From positions 1-54,941 of the forward strand of contig CAMHNO010000016.1 in the NCBI GenBank assembly GCA_946186575.1: 54,941 nucleotides of DNA, read 5' to 3'. Source of the stretch: an uncultured Prevotellaceae bacterium (GTDB taxonomy: Bacteria; Bacteroidota; Bacteroidia; Bacteroidales; Muribaculaceae). Below the pieces are notes generated by a model that was given only the letters and a program-made list of their open reading frames with translations, was not told where the DNA came from and ran no database searches. The position numbers and the translations under genes were made by a program. Of this stretch, positions 8,656-15,357 are shown piece after piece; within the stretch, counting starts at the first letter, position 1; every line of letters begins with the position of its first letter.

Positions 8656-9750
8656 ATGAGTGAGAACAAAGTAACTTGTCTGCACGACAAGCACGTGGCC
8701 TTGGGAGCCCTGATGAGCCCCTTTGGCGGTTTTGACATGCCCATCCAGTATGCGGGCATTGTAGAGGAACACAACGCAGTGCGCAACGCAGTGGGAGTCT
8801 TTGACGTCTCTCACATGGGCGAGGTGCACGTCACTGGCCCCGAGGCGCAGAAGTTTGTCAACTACATTTTCACCAACGACATCACCAAGATGCAGGTGGG
8901 TGGCATCCAGTATGGCATGATGCTTTATCCCGACGGTGGCACAGTGGACGACCTGCTGGTCTACACCATGGGCGAGAACGATTACTTCCTTGTAATCAAC
9001 GCTGCCAACATCGACAAGGACGTGGCTTGGATCAACGAGCAGGCCGCTAAATTTGACGTTAAGGTCGAAAATCAGAGCGAGAGCTACGGCCAAATTGCCG
9101 TTCAAGGCCCTGAGGCCGAGAAAACCATGCTCGAAGTACTCAGCCTGGACTGCAGCGACCTCACTTTCTACACCTTCAAGTGCGTGAACTACAATGGCGA
9201 CAACATGATTGTTAGTCGCACTGGCTACACTGGCGAGGACGGATTTGAGATTTACGCAAGCCACAAGACCATCCAAGACATGTGGGACATGCTCATTGAG
9301 GCTGGCGTTCAACCTTGTGGACTGGGCTGCCGCGACACCCTGCGCTTTGAAGTGGGATTGCCCCTCTACGGCGACGAGCTCACTGCCGAGATTTCGCCCA
9401 TCATGGCAGGATTCGGCTTCTTCGTTAAGCTCGACAAGGACGACTTCATTGGCAAGGAAGCCTGCGCTAAGCAGAAAGCCGAGGGCGCTCCCAAGAAGCT
9501 CGTGGGCTTAGAGCTGCACGACAAGGCAATTCCTCGTCATGGCTATGAGGTGTGCAACGAGAACAACGAGCCTGTGGGCTACGTTACCACTGGCTACCGT
9601 GGCATTTCGGTCGACAAGAGCATTGCTGTGGCCCTGGTCGACGCTGCCTATGGCAAACTTGGCACTGCTCTGAAGGTGCACATCCGCAAGAAATACTTCG
9701 ACGCAACTGTTGTTAAGAAGAAATTCCACGACAAGAGCTACAAGAAGTAA
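8656..9750 (+). CDS. gcvT: Glycine cleavage system T protein (aminomethyltransferase)
   Basis: A 364-residue protein that takes the aminomethyl group from lipoylated GcvH, passes the one-carbon unit to tetrahydrofolate as 5,10-methylene-THF and releases ammonia. It matches GcvT from end to end: LHDKHVALGALMSPFGGFDMPIQY at the start, FDVSHMGEV at about 51, the folate-site segment SRTGYTGEDGFEIY near 193 and GLGCRDTLRFEVGLPLYG near 218-235. Its length is usual for bacterial GcvT. It is the first gene of the gcv cluster. A short repeat starts at the stop codon (9749-9780). Confidence 0.97.
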   Translation: MSENKVTCLHDKHVALGALMSPFGGFDMPIQYAGIVEEHNAVRNAVGVFDVSHMGEVHVTGPEAQKFVNYIFTNDITKMQVGGIQYGMMLYPDGGTVDDLLVYTMGENDYFLVINAANIDKDVAWINEQAAKFDVKVENQSESYGQIAVQGPEAEKTMLEVLSLDCSDLTFYTFKCVNYNGDNMIVSRTGYTGEDGFEIYASHKTIQDMWDMLIEAGVQPCGLGCRDTLRFEVGLPLYGDELTAEISPIMAGFGFFVKLDKDDFIGKEACAKQKAEGAPKKLVGLELHDKAIPRHGYEVCNENNEPVGYVTTGYRGISVDKSIAVALVDAAYGKLGTALKVHIRKKYFDATVVKKKFHDKSYKK

Positions 9751-9780
9751 GTGTTAAGTCATAAGTGTTAAGTGTTAAGT
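9749..9780 (+). repeat. Post-stop AAGTGTTAAGT repeats behind gcvT
   Basis: Three copies of AAGTGTTAAGT at 9749-9759, 9763-9773 and 9770-9780; the last two overlap. The first copy includes part of the gcvT stop codon. The same unit occurs twice behind gmd (28068-28092) in the same orientation relative to its gene. Confidence 0.7.
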
Positions 9781-9836
9781 AATCTAGGTAACTAGGAAAG
9801 CATAAACATATTCCATAACATATTTTTTATACAACT

Positions 9837-10217
9837 ATGAGTAAAATTATTGAAGGACTCTATTACAGCGAGTCACACGAGTTTGTAAAAGTTGAGGGCG
9901 ACTTTGGCTATGTAGGCATCACCGACTATGCTCAGCACGAGCTTGGCAACGTGGTTTACGTGGACATGCCCGAGGTTGACGACGAGGTTGAAGCTGGCGA
10001 GGACTTTGGCGCAGTTGAGAGCGTTAAGGCCGCAAGCGATCTGGTTTGCCCAGTTAGTGGCACCGTAGTTGAAGTTAACGAGGCTCTTGAGGACGAGCCC
10101 GGCCTTATCAACAAGGATGCCTTTGAGAACTGGATCATCAAGGTGCAGCTCAGCGACAAGAGCGAGCTCGATGGCCTGATGGATGCAGCTGCCTACAAAG
10201 CTTTCATTAAAGAGTAA
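9837..10217 (+). CDS. gcvH: Glycine cleavage system H protein (lipoyl carrier)
   Basis: A 126-residue carrier whose lipoyl arm shuttles the aminomethyl intermediate between P, T and L proteins. The lipoylated lysine is K64 in GAVESVKAASDL. The flanking GYVGITDYAQHELGNVVYVDMPEVD is the usual GcvH N-terminal half, and the length is standard. It requires lipoylation, which the ligase at 1022-2008 could supply. It is separated from gcvT by 86 bp and from gcvPA by 102 bp carrying a terminator-like hairpin (10233-10292). Confidence 0.97.
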   Translation: MSKIIEGLYYSESHEFVKVEGDFGYVGITDYAQHELGNVVYVDMPEVDDEVEAGEDFGAVESVKAASDLVCPVSGTVVEVNEALEDEPGLINKDAFENWIIKVQLSDKSELDGLMDAAAYKAFIKE

Positions 10218-10232
10218 CACTCATTTTTTATC

Positions 10233-10292
10233 AAAGCCAAGCGACTGGAGCCATCGGTTATTGAGACTGCCAGCCCTTGGCTTTCCTTTTTT
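10233..10292 (+). terminator. Terminator-like hairpin inside the gcv cluster
   Basis: AAAGCCAAG (10233-10241) is complementary to CTTGGCTTT (10276-10284), followed by CC and seven T residues. The loop is 34 nt and could hold a minor inner helix. No promoter was seen between it and gcvPA, so it is more likely partial than absolute. Confidence 0.55.
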
Positions 10293-10319
10293 TCAAACCC
10301 ATTAAAAAAGATTCAATCA

Positions 10320-11675
10320 ATGACTTATAAATTTTTTCCGCACACCCAAGACGATGTGAAGCAAATGCTGGACAAGTGCGGACTTAAGTCGCTCGATGAC
10401 CTCTATAGCGACATTCCCGCTGAGCTGCAGTTCAAGCGCGACTACAACTTGCCTCGCGCCATGAGCGAGATCGAGGTGCGCAACTATTTTGAAGAGCTCG
10501 CCATGGACAACACTCCGCTCAAGTGCTTCATGGGTGCTGGCGTCTATGACCACTACACTCCAGCTGTGGTGCAAGACATTGTGGCACGCAGCGAGTTCTT
10601 AACAAGCTACACCCCCTATCAGGCCGAAATTTCGCAAGGCACTCTGCAGTACATCTTTGAGTATCAGAGTATGATGGCAGAGCTCACTGGCATGGAGGTG
10701 AGCAATGCATCGATGTATGATGGATGCACCGCAACTGCCGAGGCCATGATGATGGCTGTTGCCAACGCAAAAAAGCGCAACAAAGTGCTCGTGAGCGAGA
10801 CCGTGAGCCCATTCGTGCTTCGCGTGGTTAACACCTATGCCAAATTCCATGGCATCGACGTGGAGATGATCGAGGCCGAGAATGGTGTTACCAGTCGTGC
10901 CGACTTTGAGGCTAAGGTTGGTGCCGACGACGTGGCTGGCGTTATCGTGGCTTCGCCCAACTTCTTCGGCATCCTTGAGGACTACACCGGATGGGCCGAC
11001 TATTGCCACCAGCACAAGACACTGCTTATCATGAACTGCCCAGCAAGCGCCCTTAGCGTTATCAAGACTCCAGCCGAATGGGGAGCCGACATTGCTGTGG
11101 GCGACGGCCAGAGCTTAGGCATTCCCATGAACTTTGGTGGACCATACGTGGGCTACCTGTGCACAAGCAAGAAGCTCATACGCAAAATGCCTGGTCGCAT
11201 TGTTGGTGCTACCACCGATGCCGATGGCAAGCGAGCCTTCGTGCTCACCCTGCAGGCTCGCGAGCAGCACATCCGCCGCGAGAAAGCCACCAGCAACATC
11301 TGCTCTAACCAGAGCCTGATGGCACTGTTTGTAACGGTATACATGTCGCTCATGGGCAAACAAGGCTTGCGCGAGGTTAACGAGATTAGCTACAGCAACG
11401 CTCACTACCTCGCCGACCAGCTCGTGAAGACTGGCAAGTTTGAACTTGAGTACCCCGACAAACCTTTCCTCAACGAGTTCGTTGTCAAGACTTCGCTCAA
11501 CATCGATGACCTGCTCAGCTGGCTCAACCAAGCCTATGCTGCTGGTGTTCCCATCGACGACGACAAACTGCTCATGTGCGCTACCGAGACCGTGAGCAAG
11601 GAAGATATCGACGACCTGATTGACGCTATTAACCAATTTATCGAAGAAGGCGAGGAGGACAAGAACAATGAATAA
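10320..11675 (+). CDS. gcvPA: Glycine dehydrogenase (decarboxylating) subunit 1
   Basis: A 451-residue alpha subunit of the two-subunit P protein, which decarboxylates glycine and loads the aminomethyl group onto GcvH. It begins with the family's usual YKFFPHTQDDVKQML and contains MGAGVYDHYTPAVVQDI and TPYQAEISQGTLQYIFEYQSM. The NFGGPYVGYL segment lies near residue 271. The fold is that of a PLP enzyme, but the cofactor lysine is in the partner subunit. The split arrangement is common in Bacteroidota and Firmicutes. Its 3' end overlaps the start of gcvPB by 8 bp, so the two are probably translationally coupled. Confidence 0.96.
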   Translation: MTYKFFPHTQDDVKQMLDKCGLKSLDDLYSDIPAELQFKRDYNLPRAMSEIEVRNYFEELAMDNTPLKCFMGAGVYDHYTPAVVQDIVARSEFLTSYTPYQAEISQGTLQYIFEYQSMMAELTGMEVSNASMYDGCTATAEAMMMAVANAKKRNKVLVSETVSPFVLRVVNTYAKFHGIDVEMIEAENGVTSRADFEAKVGADDVAGVIVASPNFFGILEDYTGWADYCHQHKTLLIMNCPASALSVIKTPAEWGADIAVGDGQSLGIPMNFGGPYVGYLCTSKKLIRKMPGRIVGATTDADGKRAFVLTLQAREQHIRREKATSNICSNQSLMALFVTVYMSLMGKQGLREVNEISYSNAHYLADQLVKTGKFELEYPDKPFLNEFVVKTSLNIDDLLSWLNQAYAAGVPIDDDKLLMCATETVSKEDIDDLIDAINQFIEEGEEDKNNE

Positions 11676-13158
11676 TACTTTTTATGGCAAACTGATTTTT
11701 GAGCTCTCTAAAGAGGGTCGCAAAGGCTACAGCCTTCCCGAGAACAAGCTCGCTGAATACAAACTCACCGACCTGCCTGCAGCTCTGCAGCGCCAGCAGG
11801 CTCCTTGTCTGCCCGAGGTTGACGAGATGACTGTGGTGCGCCACTACACCAACATGAGTAACAACAACTTTGGTGTTGACACCGGCTTCTATCCATTGGG
11901 CTCATGCACAATGAAGTATAACCCAAAAATCAACGAGCAGATGTGCGCTAAGCCCGAATTCACCAGTCTGCATCCATTGCAGGACGAGGAAAACGTACAA
12001 GGCGCGCTGGCCGTTTATTACAACCTGCAGCGCTCGCTTGCTGAGCTCTCGGGCTTGAGTGAGTTCACACTCAACCCCTATGCCGGCGCTCATGGCGAGC
12101 TCACAGGCCTGATGGTGATGCGCAGCTATCATCTTGCCAATGGCAATGCCAACCGCGTTAAGGTCATTATCCCCGACAGCGCCCACGGCACCAATCCTGC
12201 CAGTGCAGCTGTTTGCGGCCTTGAGGTAGTTGTTGTTAAGAGCCGTCCCGATGGCACTGTCGATGTTGAAGATCTCAAGCCATTGCTCGACGATAACGTG
12301 GCTGGCATGATGATGACCAACCCCAACACGCTGGGCATCTTTGAGCACAACATAGCCGAGATTGCCAAGCTCGTGCACGAGGCTGGAGGCTTGATGTACT
12401 ACGACGGAGCCAACCTCAATCCCATGCTGGGCAAGTGCCGCCCTGGCGACCTGGGCTTCGATATCATGCACATCAATCTGCACAAGACATTCTCCACTCC
12501 TCATGGTGGCGGCGGTCCTGGCAGTGGCCCCGTGGGAGTGCGTGAGGGCTTGGAGAAGTTCCTCCCCAACTCACGCGTGACACGCGAGGAGATAGCCGAT
12601 GACATCTACTGGTATCACATGGAGGACAGCGACGACTCGCTTGGCTCTATCAGTGGATTCTTAGGCAACTTTGGCGTGATGATGCGAGCTTATGCCTATA
12701 TCCTCACCCTTGGCCGTGACCAAATCAAGAACGTGGGTCCACTGGCAGTGCTCAACGCCAACTATGTCAAGGAGTCGCTCAAGGACTACTATGAGCTGCC
12801 TCTCGACGGTGTGTGCAAGCACGAGTTTGTGTTTGATGGCCTTAAGGACAAGAGTACCGGCGTGACCACTCTCGACGTGGCCAAGCGCCTGCTCGACTAT
12901 GGTTTCCATGCTCCCACCATCTATTTCCCACTCCTGTTCCACGAGGCCATGATGATTGAGCCACCCGAGAACGAGAGCAAGGAGACCCTCGACGAGTTTA
13001 TCGAGGTGATGAAGAAGATTGCTATCGAGGCCAAGGAGAATCCTGAGCTGGTGAAGACCGCTCCTCACAACACCCCAGTGCGCCGTCTCGACGACACTAA
13101 GGCTGCCCTGAAGCAGATTGTTACTTATCGCGAACTCCTGAGCGTTGACGACTTATGA
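11668..13158 (+). CDS. gcvPB: Glycine dehydrogenase (decarboxylating) subunit 2
   Basis: A 496-residue beta subunit of the P protein, carrying pyridoxal phosphate on K273 in NLHKTFSTPHGGGGPG. Other family marks are YPLGSCTMKYNPK (75-87), LNPYAGAHGELTGL (135-148) and PDSAHGTNPASA (169-180). The ATG at 11668 overlaps the end of gcvPA (stop at 11673-11675) and gives the usual N-terminus. A longer in-frame start at 11620 lies inside gcvPA and is not favoured. The following lpd gene overlaps it by 4 bp (ATGA). Confidence 0.96.
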   Translation: MNNTFYGKLIFELSKEGRKGYSLPENKLAEYKLTDLPAALQRQQAPCLPEVDEMTVVRHYTNMSNNNFGVDTGFYPLGSCTMKYNPKINEQMCAKPEFTSLHPLQDEENVQGALAVYYNLQRSLAELSGLSEFTLNPYAGAHGELTGLMVMRSYHLANGNANRVKVIIPDSAHGTNPASAAVCGLEVVVVKSRPDGTVDVEDLKPLLDDNVAGMMMTNPNTLGIFEHNIAEIAKLVHEAGGLMYYDGANLNPMLGKCRPGDLGFDIMHINLHKTFSTPHGGGGPGSGPVGVREGLEKFLPNSRVTREEIADDIYWYHMEDSDDSLGSISGFLGNFGVMMRAYAYILTLGRDQIKNVGPLAVLNANYVKESLKDYYELPLDGVCKHEFVFDGLKDKSTGVTTLDVAKRLLDYGFHAPTIYFPLLFHEAMMIEPPENESKETLDEFIEVMKKIAIEAKENPELVKTAPHNTPVRRLDDTKAALKQIVTYRELLSVDDL

Positions 13159-14498
13159 TTTCAACCGACATTATTATAATAGGTGCAGGTCCCGGCGGCT
13201 ATGAGATGGCCGCCGAGGCCGCTCACCATGGCAAGCAAGTGGTGATTGTTGAACGCGACCTGCTGGGAGGCACTTGCCTCAATCGTGGTTGCATCCCCAC
13301 CAAGGCCCTGTGCCGCAATGCCGAGGTCATCAACACCGTGTGCGAGGCTGCGCAGTTTGGAGTGACCACAGGCGAAGTGAGCGTTGACTATGGTGTGGCA
13401 TTTGCCCGCAAAGAAGAGGTCGTTAAGCAGTTGCGCGATGGCGTGACCATGCTCATGGGTGGCGATGGCATCACCGTGGTGAGTGGTGAGGCTCGCTTTG
13501 TCGATGCCAAGACCATAGAGGTGGCTGGCGAGCAGTACACAGCCCCCGCCATTGTGATAGCCACAGGTTCGATACCCCGCGGCCTGCCAATCGAGGGTGC
13601 CGACATGGCCATGACCAGCGACGATATCCTGGCCATGCAAGAACTGCCCAAGAGCCTGTGCATCGTGGGTGGTGGTGTGATTGGCATGGAGTTTGCCGGT
13701 GTGTTCAGCAGCTTTGGCGTTGAGGTGACAGTGGTAGAGTTCATGAAGGAAATTCTGCCTCCGTTCGACAAGGACATTGCCAAGCGCCTCAAGACAGTGA
13801 TGAGCAAGCGAGGTGTTAACATCCTCACTCAGGCCGCTGTCAATGGTATTCACAAGACCGACGGTGGGCTTGAGATTACCTTCGACCACAAGGGCAAAGC
13901 CAAGAGCATTGTTGCCGAGAAGGTGCTGATGTCGGTAGGACGCCAAGCCGTATTGCCCGAGGGACTCGAGGCCACAGGTGTTGAGACAAGCCGTCGCGGC
14001 ATTGAGGTCGACAATAACATGATGACCAACGTTGATGGCATCTACGCTATTGGCGACGTTAACGGTCGTTGCATGCTGGCCCATGCCGCAAGTGCACAGG
14101 GCAGCGTGGCTCTGGCTCACATCCTGGGCGAGAAGAGCAACGTGAAGCTCGATATTGTGCCCAGTGCTGTGTTCACCACTCCAGAACTCGCAATGGTGGG
14201 TCTCACCGAGCAGCAGTGCGAGGATCAGGGCATCGAGATTGTGACTGCAAAGTCGTTCTTCCGCAGCAACGGCAAGGCTGTGGCTATGGGCGAGACCGAC
14301 GGTCTTGTTAAGCTCATTGTTAGTAGCGAGGATCTCACAATCGTGGGATGCCACATCTGCGGGCCACACGCTGCCGACCTCATCCAGGAAGCCGTCACTG
14401 CCATGAATGCTGGCATGACAGTCAAGCAACTGGCAAGTGCCATTCACGGCCACCCCACACTCAGCGAGGTAGTAAAGGCTGCAGCCCGCCAGTTCTAA
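13155..14498 (+). CDS. lpd: Dihydrolipoyl dehydrogenase (glycine cleavage L protein)
   Basis: A 447-residue flavoprotein that reoxidises the dihydrolipoyl arm of GcvH with NAD+. The FAD-binding motif is GAGPGGYEMAAEA near residue 10 and the redox-active disulfide is C41/C46 in GGTCLNRGCIPTKAL. The NAD-binding GGGVIGMEFAGVFSSFG lies near 175 and the second FAD motif is YAIGDVNG. The catalytic His-Glu pair is in HGHPTLSEVV at the C-terminus. Being last in the gcv operon suggests it serves this system, though it could also serve 2-oxoacid dehydrogenases. A clear terminator follows. Confidence 0.95.
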   Translation: MISTDIIIIGAGPGGYEMAAEAAHHGKQVVIVERDLLGGTCLNRGCIPTKALCRNAEVINTVCEAAQFGVTTGEVSVDYGVAFARKEEVVKQLRDGVTMLMGGDGITVVSGEARFVDAKTIEVAGEQYTAPAIVIATGSIPRGLPIEGADMAMTSDDILAMQELPKSLCIVGGGVIGMEFAGVFSSFGVEVTVVEFMKEILPPFDKDIAKRLKTVMSKRGVNILTQAAVNGIHKTDGGLEITFDHKGKAKSIVAEKVLMSVGRQAVLPEGLEATGVETSRRGIEVDNNMMTNVDGIYAIGDVNGRCMLAHAASAQGSVALAHILGEKSNVKLDIVPSAVFTTPELAMVGLTEQQCEDQGIEIVTAKSFFRSNGKAVAMGETDGLVKLIVSSEDLTIVGCHICGPHAADLIQEAVTAMNAGMTVKQLASAIHGHPTLSEVVKAAARQF

Positions 14499-14524
14499 AC
14501 AACACATAAAACGAAATCAAAAAA

Positions 14525-14551
14525 ATCCCGCCCTTAAGCGGGATTTTTTTT
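14525..14551 (+). terminator. Intrinsic terminator of the gcv operon
   Basis: ATCCCGC (14525-14531), six-base loop, GCGGGAT (14538-14544), then a run of eight T. Confidence 0.9.
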
Positions 14552-14623
14552 GTTATTTGAGATTACCATCGCACCCAAAAGATGATATAGAAGAAAGACA
14601 TAACAAAAAAACAAGACAGCGAT

Positions 14624-15253
14624 ATGAAAAATACAATTTTAATTCTTTCGGTATTCGTGCTGATAACATGCTATTTCGCAAAACAGTACAACACAACAGA
14701 TGCAATGAGTTTAACTAACCAAGAGACATATAACCCCGACTCAATAACTTTCAGTGGCAAAAGTAATGAACAACTGAAAGCTGAGGCCGAAGCTGGTGTA
14801 GTTGAATCACAGCACGAATTAGGAGTTAATTATTATAATTCTGGCGAGCCTGTGACAGCAAGAATATGGTTTCAAAAGGCGGCTGAGCAGGGGTTTGCTC
14901 GCTCACAAAACGAGCTTGGACTGCTTTATTTAGATGGTGAAGGAGTGACTTGCGACCGAAATCAAGCCGCCATGTGGTTTGAGAAAGCAGCTGAGCAAGG
15001 TCATGCTGGAGCAATGAACAATCTTGGCTCCATCTATGCCGAGGATGAAGACTATGAGAAGGCCGTCGCATGGTTTGAGCGCTCGGCAGGCAAAGGATAT
15101 ATCGAAGGATTATACAACCTTGCCATGTGCTACCTGGAGGGTAAAGGCGTCGAACAAAATAAAGAGAAGGCAAAACAACTTCTTAAATCTGCCGCCGACA
15201 AGGGCGACTACATCAGTGCTTACGCTCTCAAGAAACTTGACGAGGAAAAATAA
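14624..15253 (+). CDS. Sel1-like tetratricopeptide repeat protein
   Basis: A 209-residue protein with an N-terminal hydrophobic segment (MKNTILILSVFVLITCYFA) acting as a signal or anchor. About four Sel1-type repeats follow from residue 55, each of the form A..G...AQ..LG..Y..G.....A..W..KAAEQG; clear copies are ARIWFQKAAEQGFARSQNEL and AAMWFEKAAEQGHAGAMNNL. Such repeats form superhelical scaffolds for protein-protein contacts, so the protein is probably periplasmic or membrane-tethered. No specific partner can be named. It is a single-gene unit between two terminators, convergent with the M16 peptidase gene. Confidence 0.85.
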   Translation: MKNTILILSVFVLITCYFAKQYNTTDAMSLTNQETYNPDSITFSGKSNEQLKAEAEAGVVESQHELGVNYYNSGEPVTARIWFQKAAEQGFARSQNELGLLYLDGEGVTCDRNQAAMWFEKAAEQGHAGAMNNLGSIYAEDEDYEKAVAWFERSAGKGYIEGLYNLAMCYLEGKGVEQNKEKAKQLLKSAADKGDYISAYALKKLDEEK

Positions 15254-15298
15254 AAAAAAACAGGTTTTTTATGTTATTCATCAACTATTTCAAGACAA

Positions 15299-15340
15299 AA
15301 AATCCTGCCCAGAGCAAAACACTCTGGGCAGGATTTTTTA
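15299..15340. terminator. Bidirectional terminator between the Sel1 and M16 genes
   Basis: AATCCTGCCCAGAG (15301-15314) and CTCTGGGCAGGATT (15322-15335) form a perfect 14-bp stem with a 7-nt loop. It is flanked by A-run and T-run so that it works for both convergent genes. Confidence 0.92.
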
Positions 15341-15357
15341 TTCGTGGCAATCAGCCA

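Noticed and set aside
13161-14507. Long open frame (about 448 codons) antisense to lpd
   Set aside because: It mirrors the codon bias of a well-supported gene; its protein is low-complexity and His/Ala/Val-rich, with no domain or signal.
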